A DNA stretch of 64,000 bases from Rhodovulum tesquicola (GCF_024128855.1 NZ_JAMYDV010000001.1:352972-416971); one strand, 5' to 3'; shown: positions 25,557 through 34,997, counted from the stretch's first letter. Notes: a model not told the origin generated them from the sequence alone. Program-made: numbers and translations.

Positions 25557-26930
25557 ATGAACCATTTTCCGATCTTCCTGCGCGTCGCCGGTCTGCGTGT
25601 TGCCGTTTCGGGTGGGGGGGCGGCCGCGGTGGCGAAACTGCGGCTGCTGCTCAAGACCGAGGCGCGGATCGAGGTCTATGCCGAAACCGCCGATCCGCTG
25701 ATCGCCGCATGGGATGCCGAGGGGCGCATTTTGCTGTTTCCCCGGCCGTTGGCGCAGGACGACCTTGCCGGGCTGCGGCTTGTCTATGCCGCGGAGGAGG
25801 ACAAGGCCGCAGATGCCTGCGTTGCTGCTATGGCCGAAGCGGCCGGGGTGCCGTTCAACATCGTCGATAACCTTGAGGCCAGCGGCTTCCTGACGCCCGC
25901 GCTGGTCGACCGCGATCCGCTGGTGATCGCCATCGGAACCGAGGGCACGGGGCCGGTTTTGGCGCGCAAGGTCAAGGCGCTCTTGGAGGAACGGCTGCCC
26001 GCCGAGCTGGGCGCGGTGCTGCGCGGTGCAAAGGCGCTGCGCCCCGAGGCCGAGGCGCTGCCGCCGGGCCGGGCGCGGCGTGAGTTCTGGAGCGTGCTGT
26101 TCGACCGCGCGCTGGCGGGCGAAGCCGTGCCCGAGGCCGCGCCGCTTCTGTCCGACCATCTGGACCGCGCGCCCGCGCCGGGCCGGGTGCTGTTCGTGGG
26201 CGCGGGGCCGGGCGATCCCGACGATCTGACGCTGCGCGCGCGCCGGGCGCTGGATCAGGCCGATGTGGTGATCCATGACCGGCTGGTGCCGCAGACGATC
26301 CTTGAGATTGCCCGCCGCGAGGCCGAGATCGTCGAGGTCGGCAAGACCGGCTTCGGCCCGTCAACGCCGCAGGCCGAGATCAACAGCCTGATCGTCGAGC
26401 GCGCCCGCGCCGGGGCGCTGGTGGTGCGGCTCAAGGCCGGCGATCCGGGCGTGTTCGGCCGCCTTGACGAGGAGATCGACGCCTGCACGGCGGCGGGGCT
26501 CGACTGGGCGATCCTGCCCGGCATCACCGCAGCCTCGGCGGCGGCGGCGAGCCTTGGGCAAAGCCTGACGCGGCGGGGGCGGAATGGCGAGTTGCGGATC
26601 ATCACCGGGCAGGATGTCGACGGTCTGGCCGATCATGACTGGGCTGCGCTGGCGCGGCCCGGGGCGGTGGCGGCGATCTACATGGGCAAGCGCGCGGCGC
26701 GGTTCGTGCAGGGGCGTCTTCTGATGCATGGCGCCGATCCCGCGACGCACGTCAGCGTGGTCGAGAATGCCTCGCGCCCGGATGAGCGGATCATTTGCTC
26801 GCGGCTGGGTGCGCTGGCCGCCGATCTGGCCGCGGCCGACCTGCGCGGCCCCGCGGTCATCATGCTGGGGCTCGCCCCGCGCGATGCGGCCGCGCTGGCC
26901 GCCGCGCCCTTGCGCGAGGTTGCGCAATGA
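25557..26930 (+). CDS. cysG: Siroheme synthase CysG (fused)
   Basis: 457 residues. The N-terminal part (1-150; VAVSGGGAAAVAKLRLLLK, FNIVDNLEASGFLTPALV) is precorrin-2 dehydrogenase/ferrochelatase. The C-terminal part (about 205-450; VGAGPGDPDDLTLRARRAL, RLKAGDPGVFGR, LPGITAASAAAA, YMGKRAARF) is uroporphyrinogen-III methyltransferase. It makes siroheme, the cofactor of the sulfite reductase two genes downstream. It opens a tightly coupled assimilatory sulfur operon, overlapping the DUF2849 gene by 4 bp. Confidence 0.95.
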   Translation: MNHFPIFLRVAGLRVAVSGGGAAAVAKLRLLLKTEARIEVYAETADPLIAAWDAEGRILLFPRPLAQDDLAGLRLVYAAEEDKAADACVAAMAEAAGVPFNIVDNLEASGFLTPALVDRDPLVIAIGTEGTGPVLARKVKALLEERLPAELGAVLRGAKALRPEAEALPPGRARREFWSVLFDRALAGEAVPEAAPLLSDHLDRAPAPGRVLFVGAGPGDPDDLTLRARRALDQADVVIHDRLVPQTILEIARREAEIVEVGKTGFGPSTPQAEINSLIVERARAGALVVRLKAGDPGVFGRLDEEIDACTAAGLDWAILPGITAASAAAASLGQSLTRRGRNGELRIITGQDVDGLADHDWAALARPGAVAAIYMGKRAARFVQGRLLMHGADPATHVSVVENASRPDERIICSRLGALAADLAAADLRGPAVIMLGLAPRDAAALAAAPLREVAQ

Positions 26931-27226
26931 GCCGGATCGCGATGCCCGTGGTGGTGGCCGCCAACGATCTGTTCGACGGCGATCCGGTCTGGATGACGCC
27001 GGGCGGAAACTGGTCGCGCTCGCTTGCCGATGCCGAGGTGATCGGCGACCCGGCCGGGGCCGAGGCCCGTCTTGCCGCGGCCATGGCGCAGGCCGATCGC
27101 GTGGTCGGAGCCTACATGGCCGAGGTGCGGCCGGGCCCGTTCGGTCCGGTGCCCGTCGATTTCCGCGAACGGGTCCGCGCGCGCGGTCCCGCCCCTTTCG
27201 CGCTGCCCGCCCAGGCCGCAGAATGA
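26927..27226 (+). CDS. DUF2849 protein
   Basis: 99 residues from the ATG at 26927 (ATGA overlap with cysG). VVVAANDLFDGDPVWMTPGG and WSRSLADAEVIGDPAGAE are the DUF2849 pattern, a small protein found almost only between cysG and cysI in alphaproteobacteria. No signal or membrane segment. A role in sulfite reductase assembly or electron supply is inferred from position only. Confidence 0.85.
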   Translation: MSRIAMPVVVAANDLFDGDPVWMTPGGNWSRSLADAEVIGDPAGAEARLAAAMAQADRVVGAYMAEVRPGPFGPVPVDFRERVRARGPAPFALPAQAAE

Positions 27227-27244
27227 CCCTCCGGGAGTAAGCCC

Positions 27245-28900
27245 ATGTATGCCTATTCCGAGTTCGACGAGGATTTCGTCCGCGCCCGCGTGCGCCAGTT
27301 CCGCGATCAGGTGGAGCGCCGGATCGACGGCCGCCTGACCGAGGACGAGTTCCGCCCGCTGCGCCTGATGAACGGGCTTTACCTGCAACTGCATGCCTAC
27401 ATGCTGCGGGTGGCGATCCCCTATGGCACGCTGAACGCCCGCCAGATGCGCCAGCTTGCGATGATCGCCGAGCGTTGGGACCGCGGCTATGGCCATTTCA
27501 CCACGCGCCAGAACATCCAGTTCAACTGGCCCCGGCTGCGCGACGTGCCCGACATCCTGGATGCGCTGGCCGATGTCGGGATGCACGCGATCCAGACCTC
27601 GGGCAATTGCGTGCGCAACGTCACGGCCGATCATTTCGCCGGAGCCGCCGCGGACGAGGTTGCCGATCCGCGCCCCTATGCGGAACTGATGCGGCAATGG
27701 TCGACCGACCATCCCGAATTCCAGTTCCTGCCGCGCAAGTTCAAGATCGCGATCAGCGGCGGGGCCGAGGATCGGGCGGTCACGCGCGCCCATGATATCG
27801 GGCTGCGCCTTGTGCGGAAGGGCGACGAGACGGGGTTCGAGGTCAGCGTGGGCGGCGGGCTGGGCCGGACGCCGATGCTGGGCCGGGTGATCCGCGACTT
27901 CCTGCCCGAAGCGGATCTGCTGCCATATCTCGAGGCGATCCTGGGCGTCTACAACCGGCTTGGTCGGCGGGACAACAAGTACAAGGCGCGCATCAAGATC
28001 GCCGTGCACGAGATCGGGCTTGAAACCCTGCGCGACGAGGTCGAGGTGCGCTTTGCGCAGACGCGGGCCGAGTTCGGCGGTGCCGACCGGGCGCTGCTGG
28101 CAGGAATCGCGGGCCATTTCGCCCCGCCCGCCCTGCCGGACGGCCCCGAGACGATCCCGCCGGGCAGCCCGGCCTTTCGCGCCTGGTGTGACACGAACCT
28201 TGCCGCGCACCGGCGGGCGGATCATGCCATCGTCACCGTCTCGCTCAAGACGCCGGGTCAGGTGCCGGGGGACGCGAGTGCCTGGCAGATGCGGCTGCTG
28301 GCCGATCTGGCCGAGCGGTATGGCCATGACGAGATCCGGATCAGCCACCGCCAGAACGTGGTGCTGCCGCATGTGCGCAAGGCCGACCTGCCGGCGGTGT
28401 TCGCGGCGCTGGCGGATGCGGGGCTGGCGGCGGCGAATGCCGGGCACATCTCTGACATCATCGCCTGCCCGGGGCTGGATTATTGCGCGCTGGCCACGGC
28501 CCGCTCGATCCCGGTTGCGCAACAGATCGCGCAGCACTTCGAGGCGCTGAAGATCGAGCATGAGGTGGGTCCGCTCAGGCTGAACATCTCGGGCTGCATC
28601 AATGCCTGCGCGCATCACCATGTTGCCGAGATCGGCATCCTCGGGCTCGAACGCGCCGGGGTCGAGACCTACCAGATCACGCTGGGCGGCGATCCGACCC
28701 AGAATGCCGCCATCGGCCAGCGCACCGGCCCCGGCTTTGCCGCGGACGAGATCGTGGGCGCGGTCGAGCGGATCGTTCTGGCCTATCTGGCGCTGCGGCG
28801 CGATGCCGACGAAACCTTTGGCGAGGCATTCCGCAGGGTCGGGCTGGGGCCGTTCCAGCAGGTGCTTTACGAGTGCAAGGAGACCGACGATGCGGCGTGA
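27245..28900 (+). CDS. cysI: Assimilatory sulfite reductase (siroheme/4Fe-4S)
   Basis: 551 residues with two ferredoxin-like/siroheme repeats. YGHFTTRQNIQFNWPRL, QTSGNCVRNVTADH and the cluster ligands C408-x5-C414 (ACPGLDYC) and C451-x3-C455 (SGCINAC) are intact. It reduces sulfite to sulfide by six electrons. Context (cysG, cysH, DUF934) argues for sulfite rather than nitrite as substrate. The start has GGGAG upstream; cysH begins 11 bp before its end. Confidence 0.93.
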   Translation: MYAYSEFDEDFVRARVRQFRDQVERRIDGRLTEDEFRPLRLMNGLYLQLHAYMLRVAIPYGTLNARQMRQLAMIAERWDRGYGHFTTRQNIQFNWPRLRDVPDILDALADVGMHAIQTSGNCVRNVTADHFAGAAADEVADPRPYAELMRQWSTDHPEFQFLPRKFKIAISGGAEDRAVTRAHDIGLRLVRKGDETGFEVSVGGGLGRTPMLGRVIRDFLPEADLLPYLEAILGVYNRLGRRDNKYKARIKIAVHEIGLETLRDEVEVRFAQTRAEFGGADRALLAGIAGHFAPPALPDGPETIPPGSPAFRAWCDTNLAAHRRADHAIVTVSLKTPGQVPGDASAWQMRLLADLAERYGHDEIRISHRQNVVLPHVRKADLPAVFAALADAGLAAANAGHISDIIACPGLDYCALATARSIPVAQQIAQHFEALKIEHEVGPLRLNISGCINACAHHHVAEIGILGLERAGVETYQITLGGDPTQNAAIGQRTGPGFAADEIVGAVERIVLAYLALRRDADETFGEAFRRVGLGPFQQVLYECKETDDAA

Positions 28901-29630
28901 GGCGATATTCGATCCGGCCGAGGCGCAAGTGGCGGCGCTGAACGCCACGCTGTCCGGGGCGGCGCCCGAAACCGTTCTGGCCCATGTGCTGGAGGATTTC
29001 GCGGGGCGGATCGCGCTGGTGTCGTCCTTCGGCGCGGAATCGGTTGTGCTGTTGCACATGGTTTCGCGGATCGACAGTGCGCTGCCGGTGCTGTTTCTCG
29101 ATACAGAACTGCTGTTCCCCGAGACGCTGGACTATCAGCGCGAGGTGGCGCAGCTGCTGGGGATGACCGGCGTGCGGATGGTTCGGCCCGACGCACAGGC
29201 ACTGGCGGCGGCCGATCCGGCGGGCAACCTGCATCGCCACGATCCCGACGCCTGCTGCGCGATGCGCAAGACCCGCCCGCTGGAGGCGGCGCTGGGCGGA
29301 TATTGCGCGTGGATCACCGGGCGCAAGCAGCACCAGACCGGCGCGCGCAGCGGCCTGTCGCTGTTCGAACTGGACGCGGGCGGCCGTGCCAAGGTCAACC
29401 CGCTGGTGCATTGGTCGGGCCAGGAGGTGCGCGATTACATCGACGCCCATGCCCTGCCGCGTCACCCGCTGGTCGGGCGCGGCTATCCCTCGATCGGCTG
29501 CGCGCCCTGCACCAGCCCCGTGGCCCCCGGCGAAAGTCCGCGGGCTGGCCGTTGGCGCGGCCAGGACAAGGAGGAATGCGGCATCCATTTTTCGGGCGGC
29601 CGCGCGGTCCGGCGGGCGGGTGCGGCATGA
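28890..29630 (+). CDS. cysH: Adenylylsulfate (APS) reductase, 4Fe-4S type
   Basis: 246 residues from the ATG at 28890, overlapping cysI by 11 bp. PP-loop SSFGAES (45-51); cluster motif CC (122-123) plus CAPC (204-207), which marks the Fe-S APS-reducing class rather than the cluster-free PAPS reductase; catalytic Cys230 in ECGIHF. It reduces APS to sulfite with thioredoxin or glutathione. A PAPS kinase would therefore not be needed. Confidence 0.93.
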   Translation: MRREAIFDPAEAQVAALNATLSGAAPETVLAHVLEDFAGRIALVSSFGAESVVLLHMVSRIDSALPVLFLDTELLFPETLDYQREVAQLLGMTGVRMVRPDAQALAAADPAGNLHRHDPDACCAMRKTRPLEAALGGYCAWITGRKQHQTGARSGLSLFELDAGGRAKVNPLVHWSGQEVRDYIDAHALPRHPLVGRGYPSIGCAPCTSPVAPGESPRAGRWRGQDKEECGIHFSGGRAVRRAGAA

Positions 29631-30052
29631 GCGGGGGCAATGTCGTGGTAACCGAAGCGGGGTTCGCGACGGTCGATCCGGGCGAGGTGTTCGTGCCGCT
29701 GACGTCGCTGGGCGTGGCTGCGCCGGGCGCTGTCGACCTGCTGCCTGCCGACGATCCGGCGGCGCTGGCGCCCCATCTCGGACAGATCGCCGCGATCCGC
29801 ATTGCCTTTCCCGTGTTTTCCGACGGGCGCGGCTTCACGCTGGCGCGCGACCTGCGGCGGATGGGATTCAACGGGCGGCTCAGGGCGGCGGGGCATCTGA
29901 TCGCCGACCAGTACCCGATGGCACTGGCCTGCGGCTTCGACGAGGTCGAGATCGCCGCCGATCTGGCCGCCCGGCAGACCGAGGCCGATTGGCAGCACGC
30001 GGCGCGGCGGAGTTCGGGATATCTGGACCGGCTGCGCGCCGCCCCGGCCTGA
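29627..30052 (+). CDS. DUF934 protein of the cys operon
   Basis: 141 residues from the ATG at 29627 (ATGA overlap with cysH). IRIAFPVFSDGRGFTLARDL, RAAGHLIADQYPMALACGFDEVEIA are the DUF934 signature (sometimes called CysX-like oxidoreductase-associated). It is nearly always next to cysI/cysH, suggesting a helper role in sulfite/APS reduction. Last gene of the operon. Confidence 0.88.
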   Translation: MSGGNVVVTEAGFATVDPGEVFVPLTSLGVAAPGAVDLLPADDPAALAPHLGQIAAIRIAFPVFSDGRGFTLARDLRRMGFNGRLRAAGHLIADQYPMALACGFDEVEIAADLAARQTEADWQHAARRSSGYLDRLRAAPA

Positions 30053-30136
30053 GACGGCGGCATCCCTGCCGGATGTGCGGCAAAGTTGCGCGGCGTCTTC
30101 GAGTTTTGCTATCCTCCCCGAGGGGAGGACTTTCAG

Positions 30137-30871
30137 ATGGACCAAGACACCGTTGCGCCAGGCGCCAGTCGCATCCGCGCGATTCTGGTGATCGACGATC
30201 ACCCGCTTTACAGCGACGCGCTGGCGATGGCGCTGCGTCACGTCTTCGACGACTGCAAGATCCGCAGCGCGACCTCGCTGGGCGAGGGGCTGGCGCAGCT
30301 TGGCCCCGATTTCAGCCCGGATCTGGTGATGCTGGACCTCAAGCTTCCGGATGTGACCGGGCTTAGCGGGTTCCTGCGGTTGCGCGAGCGGATTCCCGAT
30401 GTGCCGGTGCTGGTGATCTCGGCCCTGACCTCGGTCGAGGTGGTGCAGGCACTGATGGAGGCGGGCGCGGCGGGCTTCATTCCCAAGGATGCCGCAACCA
30501 ACGACCTGAAGACGGCGCTGATCGAGATCCGGTCTGGCCGCCGCTATCTTCCGCCGGGCTATCGAAATGCCGGCCAGGCGGCCAGGACAGGGGCGCGCAT
30601 GCCCACGGTGCAGGAGGTCAGCCAGCGGATTGCGGAACTGACGCCGCAACAGGCGCGGATCATGAAGCTGATCTGCGCGGGCAAGCCGAACAAGCAGATC
30701 GCCCATGAAATGTCGTTGGCCGAAGCGACCGTCAAGGCGCATATCACGGCGCTGTTGCGGCGACTCGGGGTGCAGAACCGCACCCAGGCGGCGGTGCTGG
30801 TGGAAAGCGCCAATCTCGATCTGGGCACGGGGCTCGGCGATGCCGACGCCCGCGCCTTCCTGAACCAGTAA
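30137..30871 (+). CDS. LuxR-family response regulator (FlhR-like)
   Basis: 244 residues from the ATG at 30137, with ribosome site GGGGAGGA a little far upstream. Receiver domain (1-125): VIDDHPLYSDA acidic pair, phospho-acceptor Asp67 in MLDLKLPD, and Lys in GFIPKDA. C-terminal LuxR helix-turn-helix: LTPQQARIMKLICAGKPNKQ, SLAEATVKAHITALLRRLGV. Ten bases before the FIST gene and hybrid kinase, it is the likely output of that kinase; placement next to XoxF and formaldehyde genes resembles the Paracoccus flhSR regulators. Confidence 0.88.
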   Translation: MDQDTVAPGASRIRAILVIDDHPLYSDALAMALRHVFDDCKIRSATSLGEGLAQLGPDFSPDLVMLDLKLPDVTGLSGFLRLRERIPDVPVLVISALTSVEVVQALMEAGAAGFIPKDAATNDLKTALIEIRSGRRYLPPGYRNAGQAARTGARMPTVQEVSQRIAELTPQQARIMKLICAGKPNKQIAHEMSLAEATVKAHITALLRRLGVQNRTQAAVLVESANLDLGTGLGDADARAFLNQ

Positions 30872-30880
30872 GCCGGGACA

Positions 30881-32044
30881 ATGCGAGACATGCGCGACAG
30901 GCCGGGGGCGGGCGCGGTCGGCGTGGGACTGTCCCGCGCCGCAGATCCCGCCGAGGCCGTGCGCGAGGCCGCCGCGCAGATCGACCTGTCGCAAAGCTGT
31001 TTCGTGCTGGTCTTCGTGCCGGACCGGCTCGCGCTCGATCCGCTGGCCGAGGCGCTGAATGCCGCGCTGGCGGGGCTTCCGGTCTTCGGTTGCACCACGG
31101 CGGGGCAGATCACGCCCGAAGGCTACGAGGACGAGGCGCTGATGATGCTGGCCTTCCCGCGGGCACATTTCCGCTGCGCGTCTATGCTGATCCGGCCGCT
31201 CGGTCCCTGCCCGATCGAGCGGGTTTCGGTCGATGCCCGGCGACTGGCGGCGCAGTTCTCGCATTCGGCGCATTGGAACCGGCTGGCGCTGATCTTTGCC
31301 GACGGGCTGTCCAAGCAGGAGGACATGCTGGTGGCCGCGCTGGCAGCCGGCCTGGACGATCTGCCGGTCTTCGGCGGTTCGGCCGGGGATGGGCTGAGTT
31401 TTCGCCGGACGGCGGTTTTTCACGGTGGCGCCTTTCACAGCGACGCGGCACTGTTGATGCTGCTGGAAACCGACCTGGAATTCGCCGGGATCGGCTTCGA
31501 CCATTTCCTGCCGACCGAGCATCTGATGGTGGTCACCGACGCGGTGCCCGAGGAACGCCTGGTGCTGGAACTGAACGGCGCGCCCGCGGCCGAGGAATAT
31601 GCCCGTCTCGTTGGCCGCACGCTGGACGAGTTGTCGCCCGAAGTCTTTGCCGAGCATCCCGTTCTTGTCCGCAATCGTGGCCTTTACCATGTGCGCGCGA
31701 TCCAGCGGGTAACGGATGCGGGCGCACTGGCTTTCCTGTCGGCGATCGACGACGGGCTTTTGCTGACGCTGGGCCAGGGGCAGGAGATCTTGCGCACCCT
31801 CGATCAGGGCCTTGATGTGACCGGCGCCGGGGGGCGCGCGCCGGATTTCATTCTCGGCTTCGACTGCGTTCTCAGGAAGCTGGAGATCGGGCAGAAGCAA
31901 TTGACCGGCCGGGTCTCGGAGATCCTGCGTGCGCGCCGCGTGCTGGGCTTCAACACCTATGGCGAACAGCATTGCGGGGTGCATGTGAACCAGACCTTCG
32001 TGGGCGTCGCCTTTTTCGAACCGCGTTTCAGGACGTTGACATGA
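30881..32044 (+). CDS. FIST-domain sensory protein (NosP-like)
   Basis: 387 residues, with FIST N (about 40-235) and FIST C (about 240-375) regions: LPVFGCTTAGQITPEGYED, LADGLSKQED-like ALIFADGLSKQEDMLVAAL, PVFGGSAGDGLSF, NRGLYHVRAIQRV and GFNTYGEQHCGVHVNQTF. FIST proteins are cytoplasmic ligand sensors. In Pseudomonas the NO-binding FIST protein NosP is encoded next to a hybrid kinase of the same architecture. His residues that could bind haem are present, but haem binding cannot be read. Its stop overlaps the kinase start by 4 bp. Confidence 0.88.
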   Translation: MRDMRDRPGAGAVGVGLSRAADPAEAVREAAAQIDLSQSCFVLVFVPDRLALDPLAEALNAALAGLPVFGCTTAGQITPEGYEDEALMMLAFPRAHFRCASMLIRPLGPCPIERVSVDARRLAAQFSHSAHWNRLALIFADGLSKQEDMLVAALAAGLDDLPVFGGSAGDGLSFRRTAVFHGGAFHSDAALLMLLETDLEFAGIGFDHFLPTEHLMVVTDAVPEERLVLELNGAPAAEEYARLVGRTLDELSPEVFAEHPVLVRNRGLYHVRAIQRVTDAGALAFLSAIDDGLLLTLGQGQEILRTLDQGLDVTGAGGRAPDFILGFDCVLRKLEIGQKQLTGRVSEILRARRVLGFNTYGEQHCGVHVNQTFVGVAFFEPRFRTLT

Positions 32045-34275
32045 TCGACCCGAACGCCCCACCCGAGGTGACGATCGAGCGCCAGGCCCGGATCATCGAC
32101 GCGCTGGTCCGGCGTGCCAGCCGCCAGCACGAGGTGGGCGACTCGGCCTATGCGCTGTTCCAGTCGGCCGTGACGCTGCAAGGGCAGGTCTGGGCCAAGA
32201 CCCGCGATCTTGAACGCACCTCGAGCGAACTGGAAATCGCGCGCTTCGACCGCGAGCAGACCCAGCGCCGCCTGACCGAGGCGCTGGACGCGATGGAGGG
32301 CGGGTTCGCGCTGTTCAACGAGGGGCGGCTTCAGGTCTGCAACGATCTGTTCAAGTCGATCCTGCCCGATATCTCGGCGCGCATCCTGCCCGGGCTGACG
32401 GTCGAGGACTATTTCCGCGCGTTGCAGACCAGCCGCCATCTGGCTGATCCCGACAGGGCCTGCCGCGATCTGGCCGAAGCGATCCGCGGGCCTGCGGGCG
32501 GCGCCAGCATGTCCTTCGTTCTGGAATTGCAGGCGGACCGCTGGTTCCAGATCAGCCAGCAGCGCACCCGATCCGGCAACATCATCCTGTTGCAGACCGA
32601 GATCACCGATATCGTGCGCAAGAACCGGATGGAAAAGGATCTGCTGATCGACATGCAGGCCCATTACCTGCAGGCGGCCTTCGACCACATGAGCCTTGGC
32701 ATCTGCACCTTCTCGCGCGCGGGCGAGGTGACGATCCGCAACGGGCGTTTCCGCGAACTCCTGGGCGTGCCCTACACGCTGGTCCGCGACGGCACCGAGT
32801 TCACGACGATCCTGCGCCATATCCGCGACAACCGGTTGGTGGCCGAGGCGGACATCGCCGATATCGACCACTGGCCGACCGAGTTGCGTCACGAAGGGCG
32901 GCTGCGCAAGCGGCTGCATCATGCCGGTGGCCGGGTGCTGGATCTGCATGTGCACCTGTTGCCGGACCGTGGGTTCCTTGTCGATATTGCCGATGTGACG
33001 CTGGAATCGCGGGCAACGGAGCTTCTTGAAAAGCGGGTGCGCGAGCGGACCCACGAACTGACCGAGGCGAATCGCCGCCTGCGCGAGCAGCACGAGGAAC
33101 AAAGGCGCGTCGAGGAGGAATTGCGGCTGGCCAAGGAAGAGGTCGAGGCCGCGATGTCGTCCAAGACCCGGTTCCTGGCCGCGGCCAGCCATGACCTTCT
33201 GCAACCCGTCAACGCCGCCAAGCTGCTGATCTCGACCCTGGCCGAGATGGCAGAGGGCACCGACATGGCCCGGCTGACCGATCGGCTTGCGGGGTCCTTC
33301 GCCTCGATGGAATCGCTTCTGCATGCACTGCTGGATATTTCACGCCTGGAAAGCACCGGCTCGGCGTTGACGCCGACGGAATTCTGCCTGGGGACCGTGA
33401 TGCGCAGCGTGGTCGAGGACCAGGCGATGGTCGCGGCGCAAAAGGGGCTACGGCTCGACATGGAGCCCTGTTCTGCCTGGGTGCGCAGCGACCGGGAATA
33501 CCTGACGCGGTCGCTGCGCAACCTCGTGGTCAATGCAATCCAGTATACCGAGCGGGGCCGCGTGCTGGTGGGGTGTCGGCGGCGCGGCGACAGGGTGGTG
33601 CTACAGGTCTGGGATACCGGCATCGGCATCCTGCCCGCCGACCACGCCCGCATCTTCGAGGAATTCGCCCGCGCCGATAATGTTCCCCCCGGCTCCGGCA
33701 TGGGTCTGGGGCTGTCGATCGTGGAACGCACCTGTCGCCATCTGGGGCACCAGCTGTCGGTTCACTCGGAACCGGGGCGGGGTTCGGTCTTTTCGATCGA
33801 GATCGGGACCGTGCTCCCAAGGGACGATTGCCCCGGCGCGACCGGACCGGACCTGTCGAATGGCGAGGCGGACCTGAACCTTATCGTGCTGATTGTCGAG
33901 AATGATCCCGAGGTCCTGTTTGCCACCACGCAGAAGCTGGAAAGCTGGGGGGCGAGCGTGCTGGCCGCAGGCTCGACCGTCGAGGCGGTGCGGCTGGTGG
34001 ACGAGATCGGGATGGCACCGGACGTGGTCCTGGCCGATTATCAACTGGATGGCGACGACACTGGGATCGCCGCGATCAAGGCCTTGAGGGCGGCGACGGG
34101 TAGCCACATCCCCGCGATCATGATCACCGCCGATCAGGGCGACGAGGTCCTGCGCGCTGGGCTGACAGAGGATTTCACGGTCCTGAGAAAGCCGGTGCAA
34201 CTCTCGCGACTGCGGCCGCTGATCGACTGGAAGACCCGGGCGCCCGCGCCGCTGTCCGACGAAAGTATCGCGTGA
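32041..34275 (+). CDS. Hybrid sensor histidine kinase (NahK/FlhS-like)
   Basis: 744 residues from the ATG at 32041 (ATGA overlap with the FIST gene). No membrane segment, so cytoplasmic. Order: N-terminal coiled coil (about 20-80), two PAS-like regions (about 80-200 and 210-320; EALDAMEGGFALFNEGRLQV, AAFDHMSLGICTFSRAGEV), coiled coil (about 330-370), HisKA with His384 in AAASHDLLQPVNA, ATPase with NLVVNAIQYT, DTGIGI and GMGLGLSIV, then a C-terminal receiver with Asp666 in LADYQLDG. It should receive its signal from the FIST partner and phosphorylate the LuxR regulator. Confidence 0.92.
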   Translation: MIDPNAPPEVTIERQARIIDALVRRASRQHEVGDSAYALFQSAVTLQGQVWAKTRDLERTSSELEIARFDREQTQRRLTEALDAMEGGFALFNEGRLQVCNDLFKSILPDISARILPGLTVEDYFRALQTSRHLADPDRACRDLAEAIRGPAGGASMSFVLELQADRWFQISQQRTRSGNIILLQTEITDIVRKNRMEKDLLIDMQAHYLQAAFDHMSLGICTFSRAGEVTIRNGRFRELLGVPYTLVRDGTEFTTILRHIRDNRLVAEADIADIDHWPTELRHEGRLRKRLHHAGGRVLDLHVHLLPDRGFLVDIADVTLESRATELLEKRVRERTHELTEANRRLREQHEEQRRVEEELRLAKEEVEAAMSSKTRFLAAASHDLLQPVNAAKLLISTLAEMAEGTDMARLTDRLAGSFASMESLLHALLDISRLESTGSALTPTEFCLGTVMRSVVEDQAMVAAQKGLRLDMEPCSAWVRSDREYLTRSLRNLVVNAIQYTERGRVLVGCRRRGDRVVLQVWDTGIGILPADHARIFEEFARADNVPPGSGMGLGLSIVERTCRHLGHQLSVHSEPGRGSVFSIEIGTVLPRDDCPGATGPDLSNGEADLNLIVLIVENDPEVLFATTQKLESWGASVLAAGSTVEAVRLVDEIGMAPDVVLADYQLDGDDTGIAAIKALRAATGSHIPAIMITADQGDEVLRAGLTEDFTVLRKPVQLSRLRPLIDWKTRAPAPLSDESIA

Positions 34276-34319
34276 CACCGGCTGCGGGCGGGCTAGGCTC
34301 GGCGAAAGGGAGAGGACAT

Positions 34320-34997
34320 ATGCGAAAGACAATTGCGGGCCTTGCTGCGGCCGCCCTCGTGCTGGGCGGCACGGCCTCGGCCGACACCGAGGGCACCGAG
34401 ACCTATGACATGCTGTTTCGAAGCGGCACGCTGGACGACGTGCCACGCTCGGCAATGCTGGTCTATGCGCGCGAGGTCGCCAATCGGGCGAACCCCGAGG
34501 CCGCGGCCGCCGCGACCGGGGAGGTGGAGTTGCGCTTCGCCGCGGACGATCCGACGCTGGCCGCGCTGCGCTTCACCCATGGCGACAGCTTCAGCGCAAT
34601 CGGATCCTTCCCCGCCGAGGTCGGCAATCCGGTCATCATGTATTTCATGGAGACGGTCGTGCGCGACATGGCCGAGACCGCGGGCGGCAGCCCGTTCTAC
34701 ATCCGCAACCGGATGAAGGAAGCATTGCTGCGTCCGGCCAGTGTCGAGGCGGTCGAGGTGGAGTTCGGCGCGGACGAGGTGCAGGCGCAGGCCTTGACGC
34801 TGCACCCTTTCAAGGACGATCCGAACCGTGCGCGGATGCAGGGCTTTGCCGATCTGGAGGTCACGGTCACCATGTCGGACGAGGTGCCGGGATGGTATCA
34901 TGCGTTGAGCGCGCGTGTGCCGGATCTGGAGGGCGGCGCGCCGATCTATGTTTCAACGCTGAAGCTGAAAGCGCCGGGCGGGGAGGCGGAACCATGA
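34320..34997 (+). CDS. Secreted protein of unknown function, methylotrophy island
   Basis: 225 residues from the ATG at 34320 with GGGAGAGGA upstream. A signal peptide (KTIAGLAAAALVLGGTASAD) is clear. The mature part has no motif I recognise; VGNPVIMYFMETVVRDMAE, FYIRNRMKEALLR and LTLHPFKDDPNRARMQGF are its most distinctive stretches, and no cysteine is present in the mature region. It is coupled to the next secreted gene (ATGA overlap), so the two products probably act together in the periplasm. Confidence 0.8.
   Translation: MRKTIAGLAAAALVLGGTASADTEGTETYDMLFRSGTLDDVPRSAMLVYAREVANRANPEAAAAATGEVELRFAADDPTLAALRFTHGDSFSAIGSFPAEVGNPVIMYFMETVVRDMAETAGGSPFYIRNRMKEALLRPASVEAVEVEFGADEVQAQALTLHPFKDDPNRARMQGFADLEVTVTMSDEVPGWYHALSARVPDLEGGAPIYVSTLKLKAPGGEAEP

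Noticed and set aside
26678-29059. 793-codon minus-strand frame
   Set aside because: Antisense to cysG and cysI, whose catalytic motifs are intact.
29483-32062. 859-codon minus-strand frame
   Set aside because: Antisense to cysH, DUF934, the response regulator and FIST genes; composition rich in Arg, Gln and His, typical of a shadow.
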